DNA of 33,825 bases from an uncultured Ectothiorhodospiraceae bacterium (GTDB taxonomy: Bacteria; Pseudomonadota; Gammaproteobacteria; UBA9214), in NCBI GenBank assembly GCA_947258845.1, contig CAMYJZ010000019.1:20595-54419 (forward strand). Direction: 5' to 3'. Below, in pieces: positions 24,913 through 33,756 of this stretch (positions are counted from its first letter, which is position 1; each line of letters starts with the position of its first letter). Under the pieces are notes generated by a model that made no database searches, was not told the origin of the DNA, and saw only the letters and a list, made by a program, of their open reading frames with translations. The translations under genes were made by a program, and so were the position numbers.

Positions 24913-26386
24913 TTGAAACCGATCCCCTTCGATAACCGCTACGCCGAACTGGGCGATTCCTTCTACGCCAGCACCGATCCCGCACCTGTTTCAGACCCGG
25001 CACTGGTCATCTTTAACCGGGCGCTGGGCGAGGAACTCGGGCTGGCGGACACCTGCCTTACCTCGCCTGACGCGGCGGCCATCCTGGCCGGCAACCGGGT
25101 ACCCGAGGGCGCCGCGCCCCTGGCGATGGCCTACGCGGGCCACCAGTTCGGGCACTTCGTTCCGCAGCTGGGGGACGGCCGCGCCCTGCTGCTGGGCCAG
25201 ATCGGACGGCCGGACGGCACTCTCGCCGACATCCATCTGAAAGGCTCCGGACGCACGGCGTTCTCGCGTGGCGGTGACGGGCGCTCCGCCCTGGGGCCGG
25301 TGCTGCGCGAATACCTGGTCGGCGATGGCGCAACTCGGCGTGCCCACCACCCGGGCACTGGCGGCCGTTACCACGGGCGAACAGGTGGCCCGCCAGGAAC
25401 TGCTGCCCGGCGGCGTGATCACCCGCATCGCCGCCAGCTTCGTGCGCGTCGGCACCTTCGAGTATTTCTCATCAAAAGGTGACCTGGAGGCCGTCACCCG
25501 GCTGGCGGACTATGTTATCGAACACAACTACCCCGCGTGTCACGCGGCAACGCAACCCTACCGGGCCTGGTTCGAGGCGGTCATCGACCGGCAGGCGGCG
25601 CTGATCGCCAGATGGATGCAGTTCGGGTTTATCCACGGCGTGATGAACACCGACAACATGTCGATTGCGGGTGAGACCATCGACTACGGACCCTGCGCGT
25701 TCATGGACCACTATGCGCACGACCAGGTCTACAGCTCCATCGACCGCCACGGCCGATATGCTTACAACAACCAGCCAAACATCGGACTCTGGAATCTGAC
25801 ACGCCTGGCGGAATCCATCCTGCCCCTGCTGGGCGTGACCACCGAGTCCGCCGTGGAGGCTGCGAAAGACGCCCTGGAAAAGTACGCGGGCCGGTACGCG
25901 GATTACTGGCTCGAGGGTATGCGCGCGAAAACGGGCCTTGCAACCCGCCTCCATGAGGACAAGGTGCTGATCAATGAGCTGTTCGAGGTGATGGCCGCGA
26001 ACCGGGCGGATTTTACCCTCACGTTCCATTACCTCTCCCTGCTCGCTGCTGACCCAGCTGATGAGGACGGGGACCTGCGCGCCCTGTTCGAAGATCCGGC
26101 ACCGATCGATCGCTGGCTTCATAACTGGCGCAGCCGGCTGAAGAAGGAAAACAGTATCGATGCCGGGCGCCAGACACGCATGCAGGCAGTTAACCCTGTC
26201 TATATCCCCCGCAACCACCAGATAGAGGCAGCGATCCGGGCGGCGGAAGATCATGGTGATTTTTCGGTGTTCCACGAACTGCACGCGGTGCTGCAGACAC
26301 CCTACGAGCGGCAGCCAAACAAGGACGTCTATATGCAGCCACCGGAACCGGACGAAGTCGTGCAACAGACGTTTTGCGGGACCTGA
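24913..26386 (+). pseudogene. selO: selO (protein AMPylase) broken by a frameshift
   Basis: SelO is a pseudokinase-fold protein adenylyltransferase acting in redox stress. Translation starts at a TTG (24913, [18 protein letters not shown]). The first 136 residues are intact up to [10 protein letters not shown] (25320). After that the homologous sequence continues in the next frame from [16 protein letters not shown] (25322) to the C-terminal FCGT at 26386. Both parts together give about 490 residues, the normal SelO length, and the conserved HGVMNTDNMSIAGETIDYGPCAFMD is present. SelO normally reads YLVxEAMA here; a GGCGA tandem copy lost at 25321 would explain the shift exactly. The lesion could be a real mutation or a sequencing or assembly slip. 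The gene is probably unrelated to the sugar locus. Confidence 0.9.
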
Positions 26387-26434
26387 TCCTTATGTGCCGG
26401 ATTCAGTTAATCTGTGAAGATGTATCCATCCCGT

Positions 26435-26905
26435 TCATTTGTAACTGGCCGAGGTGATGAACTCCCCAAACGATTCGCACCAGACGATGACCGTATTGTA
26501 TCGATTGATATCAATGTCATTCGGCACGGACACAATAAAATTCTCGAACGTCTTGATATCGCCGACCCGGGCCATGGCAGGCTTGAGCCGCTCGAACTCC
26601 GCCTCCGTCTCCACGAACTCCGGCGACAGATAGAGCTTGTAGTCCGGACCGGGTGCGATCCGGCCCTGCAGTGAAATCAAGCGCGAGCCCACCGAGACCG
26701 TCCCTTTCCCCCAGTGCAGGAAATCACTGCCTTTGAGATCTCGCAGGAATTGGCCCTGATAGGTTGCATCGGCCTGGGCACTGGCCATTTCGTCAGCGGA
26801 TGGTGCTTCCGGCGCCGTGAGGATAGGCAGGGCATAGATACCCGCTACAAAGCCGGTAACGGCAAAGATCAGGTGCGTCATAACCAGGATGACCGGCTTT
26901 TTCAT
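26435..26905 (-). CDS. DM13-domain protein, membrane-anchored
   Basis: 156 aa. One N-terminal membrane segment (about 5-28) and no lipobox. The C-terminal part (about 47-156) fits the DM13 domain: LRDLKGSDFLHWGKGTVSVG, PDYKLYLSPEFVETEAEF, VSVPNDIDINRYNTVIVWCESFGEFI with the single conserved cysteine C143. DM13 proteins are proposed to take part in electron transfer at the membrane. It faces selO convergently and a REP-like repeat begins right before its start. Confidence 0.8.
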   Translation of the reverse strand: MKKPVILVMTHLIFAVTGFVAGIYALPILTAPEAPSADEMASAQADATYQGQFLRDLKGSDFLHWGKGTVSVGSRLISLQGRIAPGPDYKLYLSPEFVETEAEFERLKPAMARVGDIKTFENFIVSVPNDIDINRYNTVIVWCESFGEFITSASYK

Positions 26906-27270
26906 ATCTATTAAAGGGTGTCAGAGCGCATTTGTTTCTTATATTAGAGGGAAATGTGCTCTGACACCCTTTTGTCGCGGGAAATGTGCTCTGACACCCT
27001 TTTGTCTGTGTCTTTCTCTGTGTCTTTGAATTCTTACAGTTTATCTCCTGTACCTGACAAAACCGGGTGAAATCGTTTTGATTAAGCGCCTTACTAGATG
27101 AAATATATATAAATAGCTTGGCTGGCGCATTTTTTGCAAATTATTTCCCAATTATGCGTCTACTCGGGCTTTCTGTAAATTATCCCGACAAAACAAGCGG
27201 TGAACTGAACCCCGAGGGCTATCTGTTTCGGGGACACCGCACCTAATTCACCGAATAAGGACGTAAACCG
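26906..27270. other. Intergenic region with REP-like repeats
   Basis: 365 bp with no gene. The first 100 bp hold a repeat cluster (see 26916-27006). The rest is AT-rich (27050-27190) and leads to the RBS aaggacg in front of the DUF4382 gene. No promoter was assigned with confidence. Confidence 0.5.
26916..27006. repeat. REP-like palindromic cluster with 28-bp direct repeat
   Basis: GGGTGTCAGAGC (26916-26927) pairs exactly with GCTCTGACACCC (26958-26969), and a second GCTCTGACACCC follows at 26988-26999. The 28-bp segments 26949-26976 and 26979-27006 are identical, giving a 30-bp period. It resembles REP/RAYT-associated elements; no RAYT transposase is in the window. Confidence 0.7.
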
Positions 27271-28749
27271 ATGAATCCGAAATCCAGACACTCCCTTGCC
27301 CTGGCGCTGATGTTCGCGGCGCTGGCTTTCCTGCTGGCCTCCTGCGGGGGTGGCGGCGGTTCCGGCGGTACCGCCCAGGCCACCGGTAACGTGGCCCTGC
27401 TGTTGACCGACGCGCCGGCCGACGAGTTCGACAACATCATGGTGACCATCGAAAAGGCGGAGTTGCTGTCAGATGATGACCGGGTAACGGTCATGGACGA
27501 AACCAGGACCTTTGACCTGCTCGAGCTGACCGATGCCCGGGTGTTCGCTATCCGCAACGACGTGCCGGCCGGCACCTACAGCAAGATCCGTCTGACCCTG
27601 TCCAGGCTGGAGCTGATCAAGCGGGACGACGACGGCAACATCATCGAGACCTATGAGCCAAAGCTGCCGGGCAACGGAAAGCTGGACCTGGTGCCGGCGG
27701 AGGATTTCAGGGTCGTGCCCGATGGTTCGCTGGTGATCCAGATCGACATGGACGCAAGCAAGTCCATTCACATCGTCAGTGCCGGCGGTAGCACGAAGTA
27801 CCAGTTCCGGCCGGTGGTGTTCGTGGACATCATCGGCGCTCCGGTCCAGGGCAATCTGGTGCGCTTGCACGGCATAATCCGGGACATCGATGCGGAGGAT
27901 GAGGAATTCGAGCTGTGCACCGGCGAGATCGACATCAACTATGTAGACGATGACCAGCGTGAGTACGACGGCTGCATCGAGGTGGCTGTGGACGAGGGCA
28001 CAGCCATCTTCGATGAGGGCGGTCTGCCCACCGACTTCGGCAACCTGGTTGAAGGTGACGAGGCCACCGTCTACGGCAAGTTCCGTCGCGAAGATGATGA
28101 AGATGATGACGAGGACGGAGATGATGAGGATGAACTGGATGACGGGCACCAGCGGGAGCTGAAGGACCTCGAGCTGGTGGCCAGCGTCATCGAGCTGGGT
28201 GAAGAAGGTACCTTCCTGACCCTGGACGGTGTGGCCCTGTCCGAAGCGGACTCCAGTGACCAGTTCGATATGGAAGTGGAATCCGGCCAGGGCTTTGTCC
28301 CGGATACCGTACTGACGGTGCAGCTGCAGGAGGGCACCAGGATCATCGATCGTCAGGGCAACGAACTGGGTGAGGACGACATCGGATCCGGCGACCTGGT
28401 AGCGGTTGACGGCATACTGGATGTGAACGAGGACGTGCTGTTCGCAGCCCTGGTCGTACTCGATCTCGAAGCACCCGACGAGGTCAGCCTGAGCGGTAGC
28501 GTGGACGAAAACCCGGATGGCGAGTGTGGCCTGTCCATCAATACCGACACAGGCGAGCGCAGTGTGCGGGCCGATAACGCCGATGTGTTCCTGGTGTCCG
28601 CAACCGACCACATCGGCGGCTCCGAGCCCATCGAGGTGACAGACCTCGTGGAAGGCCAGGAGGTGGACGTCTATGGCAGCGAGGCCGGCGACGGTTGCTT
28701 CGAGGCGGATACGATCATCGCCTTCGAACTGGAGCCGGCTCCGCTCTAA
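27271..28749 (+). CDS. DUF4382-domain lipoprotein
   Basis: 492 aa. Lipobox LLASC with C25, then a GGGGGSGG linker. Residues about 36-190 match DUF4382 (VALLLTDAPADEFDNIMVTIEKAELL, PAGTYSKIRLTLSRLEL), a domain of unknown function common in surface lipoproteins. Two or three small beta repeats of DUF5666 type follow (VQGNLVRLHGIIRDIDAEDEEFELC, FLTLDGVAL). Residues about 270-290 form an extremely acidic run of Asp/Glu that might bind cations. RBS aaggacg. It ends 4 bp inside the convergent mtfA-like gene. No function is known and none is apparent. Confidence 0.85.
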   Translation: MNPKSRHSLALALMFAALAFLLASCGGGGGSGGTAQATGNVALLLTDAPADEFDNIMVTIEKAELLSDDDRVTVMDETRTFDLLELTDARVFAIRNDVPAGTYSKIRLTLSRLELIKRDDDGNIIETYEPKLPGNGKLDLVPAEDFRVVPDGSLVIQIDMDASKSIHIVSAGGSTKYQFRPVVFVDIIGAPVQGNLVRLHGIIRDIDAEDEEFELCTGEIDINYVDDDQREYDGCIEVAVDEGTAIFDEGGLPTDFGNLVEGDEATVYGKFRREDDEDDDEDGDDEDELDDGHQRELKDLELVASVIELGEEGTFLTLDGVALSEADSSDQFDMEVESGQGFVPDTVLTVQLQEGTRIIDRQGNELGEDDIGSGDLVAVDGILDVNEDVLFAALVVLDLEAPDEVSLSGSVDENPDGECGLSINTDTGERSVRADNADVFLVSATDHIGGSEPIEVTDLVEGQEVDVYGSEAGDGCFEADTIIAFELEPAPL

Positions 28750-29552
28750 CCGCTGCCGGAGAATATTGTACTCTGATACCTTTTTTCGTTGTTTCGTGCT
28801 GCCGGGTCCTGCCGGTAGTACTGCGCCAGCTGCTCGTACACCGCCGGGTACTCGGCGCGCAGCCGGCGCGGCGCCTCGAAGAAATACTCGCTGAAGACGG
28901 CAAAACACTCGGCGGGTGATTCCGCCGCGTAAGCGTCTATCGGCGTCTCCTCGCCGCGCCCGATGCGGGCGTGCAAATCATCATAGGCCTGCGTGAAGGC
29001 CCCGGTCCAGCGCCCGATCGACATGCCGCGATGCAACGGCGGGAACCCGTTCGGCGTGCCGTTACACATGTCCAGCTTGTGCGCGCATTCGTGGATCACC
29101 ACGTTGTAACCCTCCCAGGCGGACTGCGCGTGCACGTCCGACAGCGAGATCACCAGCGGCCCGCGTTCCCAGGCCTCCCCCGCACGCAGGTCGCGTCCGC
29201 GGTGCACGACGCCGACCTCGTCCTCCTGCTCGTGATCGACCAGGAATTCGTCCGGATAGACGATGATGGTGGCCCATTCGTCATAGGCCTCGATCCCGAG
29301 ATTCAGGACCGGGAGGCAGGCATTGATGGCGATGAGCAGCCGGTCCTGCGCTGCCGTCTCTGCGTGACCCGCCGAACTGAAGACCTTCTCGTGCAGGAAA
29401 AGCGACACCAGTCGGCGCAGGCGATCCAGCTCGCCGGCGTCCAGGCCATCACAGGCAGGCACGCGACCAAGCACCTGTGTGAAGGCGTCTTCGGATATCA
29501 GGCCGTCACGCAGGTAACGGTTGCGCCGCCAGCGCCTGTACCAGGCAAGCAT
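28746..29552 (-). CDS. mtfA: MtfA-like M90 zinc metallopeptidase
   Basis: 268 aa. The zinc motif is VVIHECAHKLDM (H154, E155, H158) with E215 in ESPAECFAVFSEYFF as the likely third ligand. SAWEGYNVVIHE and AYDEWATIIVYPDEFL are typical of MtfA. In E. coli MtfA binds the repressor Mlc and so affects glucose PTS expression; such a role here is unknown, and no PTS gene is present. RBS aggtgag lies shortly before the start and a 10-bp inverted repeat lies further upstream. The last codons (RYQSTIFSGSG) are written in sequence resembling the REP-like repeat, so the natural tail may have been replaced. Confidence 0.9.
   Translation of the reverse strand: MLAWYRRWRRNRYLRDGLISEDAFTQVLGRVPACDGLDAGELDRLRRLVSLFLHEKVFSSAGHAETAAQDRLLIAINACLPVLNLGIEAYDEWATIIVYPDEFLVDHEQEDEVGVVHRGRDLRAGEAWERGPLVISLSDVHAQSAWEGYNVVIHECAHKLDMCNGTPNGFPPLHRGMSIGRWTGAFTQAYDDLHARIGRGEETPIDAYAAESPAECFAVFSEYFFEAPRRLRAEYPAVYEQLAQYYRQDPAARNNEKRYQSTIFSGSG
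28756..28787. repeat. Degenerate REP-like copy at the mtfA 3' end
   Basis: The plus strand reads tgtactctgataccttttttc here, matching the GTGCTCTGACACCCTTTT core with a few changes. It is inside the mtfA reading frame near its stop. One half only, so no hairpin is formed. Confidence 0.4.
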
Positions 29553-29569
29553 GGCAGGACTATCTCACC

Positions 29570-29625
29570 TTAACAGGGACCGGATATACGGCAGCCCCAT
29601 GAAGAATGAGAGGATTCCCTGTTAA
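29570..29625. promoter_or_regulatory. 10-bp inverted repeat in the mtfA leader
   Basis: TTAACAGGGA (29570-29579) and TCCCTGTTAA (29616-29625) are exact reverse complements with 36 bases between. The right arm of this lies in the mtfA leader just ahead of the RBS on the minus strand. It could be an operator pair or an RNA hairpin. Confidence 0.4.
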
Positions 29626-29825
29626 ACCACTCATGGCAAGATAATACCAGCCCGCACATACCAGACATGAATCCGCGCCACCATCAAACAAACAGAATGC
29701 CCTGAGATGACATCCCTCTCCCTAAGGTAGAATTCCGGGATGAATGGACGAAAGACTATTGACATATCAATGGCGCCTGATTCCGACGATTCATTCATAT
29801 CGGCTTCCGGTATACAGTGTGCATT

Positions 29826-30884
29826 ATGGCGGGATCTGTAAAAATACTTGCCGCGATCTGGCTGGCGCTGCTCTCGAGTGCCTGCTCGACGCTGGGTTAT
29901 TACTCGCAGTCGGTTAGCGGCCATCTGGACGTCATGCAACGGCGCCAGCCGATTGCAGATCTGCTCGATTCAGGGACAACGCCCCCCGGGCTGAAGGCGC
30001 GGTTATCGACGGCACAGACCATGCGGCGCTTTGCCAGCACCGAACTCGGCTTGCCGGACAATGGCAGTTTTAACCACTATGCCGACCTGGAGAGGCCGTA
30101 TGCCGTGTGGAATGTGTTCGCGGCACCCCGGTTGTCCCTCCAACTGAAAGAGTGGTGTTACCCGTTTGCGGGTTGCGTCACGTATCGCGGCTATTTTTCC
30201 GAAGACAAGGCCCGCGCACAGGCATTGCAGCTGGACAACCTGGGATTCGACACCTATTACGGCGGGGTGGCGGCCTACTCCACGCTGGGCTGGTTCGATG
30301 ACCCGTTACTGAACACAGTGACCGGCTACAGCGACACACGGCTGGCCGGCCTGATCTTTCACGAGCTCGCCCACCAGCAGCTCTATATTCCGGGCGATAC
30401 ACTGTTCAACGAGGGTTTCGCTACTGTTGTAGAGAACGCGGGTGTACGACGCTGGCTCGAGCAGCAGGCTGATCCGGAAAAGACCAGCGACTACGCGGCC
30501 CATCAACGCTACCAGGAGGCATTTCATGCGCTGGTAGCCCGGACCCGTGCCGAGTTGAAGGAAGTCTATGCGAGTGAATTGCCCGACAGTGACAAACTCC
30601 AGCTAAAAAAACATCACCTGGATGCGATGCGCGCCGGGTATGTCCGGCTCCAACAATCCGGTGACATGGATACCCGCTACGATGCCTGGTTTGCCGGGGA
30701 GTTGAACAATGCCCGGCTAGGCGCAGTGAATGCCTACCGGGCCTATGTGCCGCTGTTCGAAGGTTTGCTCGCAGACTCCGGCGGAGATCTGGCTCTGTTT
30801 TACCAACGCGCCGCTGCACTCGGCACCGTACCCGGGCCCCAACGGCTGGCGCGCCTCCGCAAGGCGGGTGCTGCAGCGCATTGA
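29826..30884 (+). CDS. COG4324-like predicted aminopeptidase lipoprotein
   Basis: 352 aa from ATG 29826; a GTG three codons upstream is possible. Lipobox LLSSAC with C20. The zinc-protease motif is LIFHELAHQQLY (H179, E180, H183), followed by FNEGFATVVE with E196 as likely third ligand. This is the pattern of the uncharacterised COG4324 family annotated as predicted aminopeptidase. Location is the periplasm, tethered to a membrane. It is divergent from mtfA across 273 bp and is followed by a hairpin terminator. Substrate unknown. Confidence 0.85.
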   Translation: MAGSVKILAAIWLALLSSACSTLGYYSQSVSGHLDVMQRRQPIADLLDSGTTPPGLKARLSTAQTMRRFASTELGLPDNGSFNHYADLERPYAVWNVFAAPRLSLQLKEWCYPFAGCVTYRGYFSEDKARAQALQLDNLGFDTYYGGVAAYSTLGWFDDPLLNTVTGYSDTRLAGLIFHELAHQQLYIPGDTLFNEGFATVVENAGVRRWLEQQADPEKTSDYAAHQRYQEAFHALVARTRAELKEVYASELPDSDKLQLKKHHLDAMRAGYVRLQQSGDMDTRYDAWFAGELNNARLGAVNAYRAYVPLFEGLLADSGGDLALFYQRAAALGTVPGPQRLARLRKAGAAAH

Positions 30885-30886
30885 AT

Positions 30887-30922
30887 GGTGTCAGAGAACT
30901 TTGTTGTGGCTCTGACATCCTT
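30887..30922 (+). terminator. REP-like hairpin acting as terminator
   Basis: TGTCAGAG (30889-30896) pairs with CTCTGACA (30910-30917) and is followed by TCCTTTT, 5 bases after the aminopeptidase stop. The same sequence family as the cluster at 26916, so an REP-like element doubles as terminator between convergent genes. Confidence 0.6.
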
Positions 30923-30933
30923 TTAATGCACGC

Positions 30934-31296
30934 TTACCAGTGCCAGCCCAGGAAAACGAAACCTGCAAAGAGCGCGCAGAAGCACAGCACGGCTATACCG
31001 AGGCACCAGAAAAACTTCCGCTCGATAGCACGCAATTCTCCATATTCCAGCTCAAACCTCGGCAGGTCGACAATATTCCTGCGATAAAGAAGCTTCAGGG
31101 CAGGATGACCACCATTCCAGTTTCTTGCGACGACATTCAATTCCGACCAGAGTTCAGGACGCTCTTTCTCCAGCCAGTCGGCGATATGGCTGGCTTTTCG
31201 GGTCATCCGGATCTGGCATACATAGGCATAGACGATACAAACACTGGCCAGTACTAGCAGAATCTTTATCTCGGGACTTGGCACAATCGGATGCAA
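30934..31296 (-). CDS. Small two-TM membrane protein, UspB-like layout
   Basis: 120 aa with one membrane segment at about 10-28 and a second at about 94-116, separated by a charged soluble part (RMTRKASHIADWLEKERPELWSELN). The layout and size resemble UspB (universal stress protein B), but sequence similarity is weak by eye, so the name is tentative. It lies on the minus strand, convergent with the aminopeptidase. Function unknown. Confidence 0.6.
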   Translation of the reverse strand: MHPIVPSPEIKILLVLASVCIVYAYVCQIRMTRKASHIADWLEKERPELWSELNVVARNWNGGHPALKLLYRRNIVDLPRFELEYGELRAIERKFFWCLGIAVLCFCALFAGFVFLGWHW

Positions 31297-31419
31297 TTCA
31301 GGAACGGTCAGGGTTCAGCTTGAACCTCGATCTTTAGAATCCAGGCCACCGTCTGATGGATGTGTCATCAACAAAGGGGCTGGAATCATTTTCTGAGTCT
31401 ATTCTTCCAATGCCCGACC

Positions 31420-32232
31420 TTAAAAAACCGACGCGCTCAACTCCTGCACCGCCGTCAGCATCTCCGCGTCATCCGTTAACGCCTCCGCGATGCAACTCCG
31501 GCATGCCACCACAGGATTCACACCATCCTTGACCAGCTTGGCCGCGTGCACCAGTAGCCGCGTACTCGCGCCCTCCTCCAGGCCGCTGCCCTTGAGGTTG
31601 CGGGTCATGTGCGCGAACTTGACCAGCTGGCCGGCGAGGTCGGAGTCAATCCCGGTCTCGTTGACGATGATCTTGGTCTCCATGACCGCAGCCGGATAGT
31701 CGAACTCCAGCGCCACGAAACGCTGGCGGGTGCTCTGCTTGAGGTCCTTGAGCACGCTCTGGTAGCCGGGGTTGTAGGAAATGGCCATGCAGAATTCCGG
31801 GCCGGCCTCGATGATTTCGCCGAGCTTTTCCATCGGCAGCACGCGCCGGTCATCGGCCAGCGGGTGGATCACCACGGTGGTGTCCTTGCGGGCCTCGACG
31901 ATTTCGTCGAGATAGCAGATCGCGCCGCTGCGCACCGCCCGGGCAAGCGGCCCGTCCACCCAGACGGTTTCACCGCCGGTTACCAGGTAGCGCCCGACCA
32001 GATCGGAGGCGGTCAGGTCATCATGACAGGAGACGGTGATCAGGGGCCGTTGCAGGCGCCAGGCCATGTGCTCCATGAAGCGGGTCTTGCCACAGCCGGT
32101 GGGACCCTTGAGCAGCACCGGCAACTGGTTACGGTAGGCGGCCTCGAATACCACCCGTTCGTCCCCAACGGGCTCGTAGTAGGGTTCCTCCTGGATGAAG
32201 AATTCTTCCGGTTTCAGGGTACGGATGCTCAT
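31420..32232 (-). CDS. cbbQ: CbbQ/NirQ-family AAA+ ATPase
   Basis: 270 aa, the usual length. Walker [10 protein letters not shown] at about residues 43-51, Walker B AICYLDEI, and conserved blocks [56 protein letters not shown] and [12 protein letters not shown]. These match CbbQ, which with CbbO acts as a RuBisCO activase; NorQ/NirQ relatives serve nitric oxide reductase. No cbbO, RuBisCO or nor genes are next to it: left is the small membrane protein, right is divergent qmoA. So its partner must lie elsewhere. Confidence 0.9.
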   Translation of the reverse strand: MSIRTLKPEEFFIQEEPYYEPVGDERVVFEAAYRNQLPVLLKGPTGCGKTRFMEHMAWRLQRPLITVSCHDDLTASDLVGRYLVTGGETVWVDGPLARAVRSGAICYLDEIVEARKDTTVVIHPLADDRRVLPMEKLGEIIEAGPEFCMAISYNPGYQSVLKDLKQSTRQRFVALEFDYPAAVMETKIIVNETGIDSDLAGQLVKFAHMTRNLKGSGLEEGASTRLLVHAAKLVKDGVNPVVACRSCIAEALTDDAEMLTAVQELSASVF

Positions 32233-32643
32233 GAAGCTGCAGTTCCACTATTTAACTGATCAGACTGGGAATCTTGCCACAGAGCCGGGGGAGAACACAG
32301 GGTGGGGGTGCCACGAGGGCATTTACCCGGACCGATCGCGCCTGCGAGGCGCTACAGGTTGTCCCTGGGCGGTGTGGGGGGCATCATCCATGATATACAC
32401 GTGATATATAAGGATTCTATTTCTGTATTGTAAATTTCAATAGGCTTCCCCCCCCGCCCATATGGCGCAGATTGGGTAGACAGAGTATTGTTATTGGCCT
32501 ATTTATACGGTTACTCCGCGTAGCATGGCAGCATCCCGCCCGTCATCCCGGGTGGAACCCGCACAGCACGCCGAAACTCACACGTAACCGCCCGGAATAC
32601 AAACAGAAAAGACGCGTAGCAGCGTCCAAGTGGAGGTTCTGCA
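32233..32643. other. Divergent intergenic region cbbQ / qmoA
   Basis: 411 bp, GC-rich at the left and AT-rich near 32400-32450. TGATATA occurs twice (32391-32397, 32402-32408) with an 11-bp period, about one helix turn. A C-run lies at 32449-32456. The RBS ggaggt (32632-32637) is well placed for qmoA. No other gene. Confidence 0.5.
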
Positions 32644-33753
32644 ATGTCGGAGGTTATCGCAACCAACCAGACCATCCTGGTGGTGGGAGGCGGCATCAGC
32701 GGCGTGACGGCCGCGATCGAGGCCGCCGAGTGTGGCAAGCCCGGCAATTACAGCGTGACCCTGAAAAGCGCGCCGCGCTATGTCAACGAGAACTGCACGG
32801 CCTGCGGTGACTGCGAGACCGTCGTGGAGGCGGAGTTCGACAGCGAATACGACTACGGCATGAAGCAGCGCAAGGGCGCCTATATCCCTTTCAACATGGC
32901 CTACCCGCAGCGCTACGTGCTCGACCCGCGCATCATCGGCACCCCCGATGCCGACAAGGCGAAAGCGGCCTGCAGGTACGACGCCATCGACCTCGATATG
33001 CAGGAGAGCGAGACCACTATCACCGTCGGCGCCATCATCTGGGCCACCGGCTGGCAGCCGTACGATGCCGACAAGATCCAGCCCTATGGCCATGACCGTT
33101 ATGACAACGTGATCAGCAGCGTGGAATTCGAACGCATGCTGGACCCCTTCGGGCCCACCGGTGGCAAGATCGTGCGACCAGGCGACGGCCAGGAGGCCAG
33201 GAACGTGGCCTTCATCCAGTGCGCCGGCTCGCGTGACCGCAACCACCTGAAGCACTGTTCGCGTATCTGCTGCATGGCCACGCTGAAGCAGACCACCTAT
33301 CTGCGCGAGAAATTTGCAGATGACTTCAAGGCCAGCGTCTACTACATCGACATCCGCGCCATCGACCGCATCGACGACTTCTACCAGAAGGTGCAGGCAG
33401 ATCCCAACGTCAGCTTCGTGAAATCCAAGGTCGCCAGCATCACCGAGGACAAGCAGAGCGGCAACCCGGTGCTGCACGGCGTCGACACCGAGGGCTATCA
33501 CCGCTACAGCAACCCGCACGACCTGGTCGTGCTGGCCGTGGGCATGGAGCCCAGCGTGCCAAAGGACAGCTTCCCGGTCGATGTTGTCATAAACGACAAC
33601 GGTTTCATCGAGACGGACGAGGCCAACGGCGGTATTTTTGCAGCCGGGTGTTCATCCGACGCCCTGGATGTGAACCGCGCGGTACAGAGCGCGACGGCCA
33701 GTGCATTGCGTGCGATCCAGGTAGTTAACCGGGTCGCTGGAACGGAGGGTTAA
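32644..33753 (+). CDS. qmoA: QmoA, flavoprotein subunit, with apparent internal in-frame deletion
   Basis: 369 aa. QmoA is the HdrA-like flavoprotein subunit of the quinone-interacting complex QmoABC, which passes electrons between APS reductase and the quinone pool; in sulfur oxidisers it is thought to run in the oxidative direction. Visible are LVVGGGISGVTAAIEAAE (dinucleotide binding), NENCTACGDC (iron-sulfur), AIIWATGWQPYDADK, GPTGGKIVRP, AFIQCAGSRDRNHLKHCSRICCM, and GGIFAAGCSSDALDV. Family members have about 410-425 aa. Here the sequence goes from EAAECGK straight to PGNYSVTLK, lacking about 50-55 residues that normally include VLVEK, LGGRVAQ, FPKLCPP and CGLEINF. That would remove a key part of the FAD site. 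RBS ggaggt. Confidence 0.9.
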   Translation: MSEVIATNQTILVVGGGISGVTAAIEAAECGKPGNYSVTLKSAPRYVNENCTACGDCETVVEAEFDSEYDYGMKQRKGAYIPFNMAYPQRYVLDPRIIGTPDADKAKAACRYDAIDLDMQESETTITVGAIIWATGWQPYDADKIQPYGHDRYDNVISSVEFERMLDPFGPTGGKIVRPGDGQEARNVAFIQCAGSRDRNHLKHCSRICCMATLKQTTYLREKFADDFKASVYYIDIRAIDRIDDFYQKVQADPNVSFVKSKVASITEDKQSGNPVLHGVDTEGYHRYSNPHDLVVLAVGMEPSVPKDSFPVDVVINDNGFIETDEANGGIFAAGCSSDALDVNRAVQSATASALRAIQVVNRVAGTEG

Positions 33754-33756
33754 ACA

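Noticed and set aside
26949-27006. Possible CRISPR array (28-bp repeat, 30-bp period)
   Set aside because: Only two copies with 2-bp spacing and a palindrome that recurs elsewhere; this is a REP-like tandem, not repeats with spacers.
27469-28908. 479-codon open frame on the minus strand opposite the DUF4382 gene
   Set aside because: It lies wholly antisense to a gene with a clear lipobox and family motifs, and its sequence is low in recognisable motifs; it reflects the codon bias of the real gene.
29631-29939. 102-codon minus-strand frame between mtfA and the aminopeptidase
   Set aside because: It overlaps the aminopeptidase signal peptide and has no RBS or recognisable domain.
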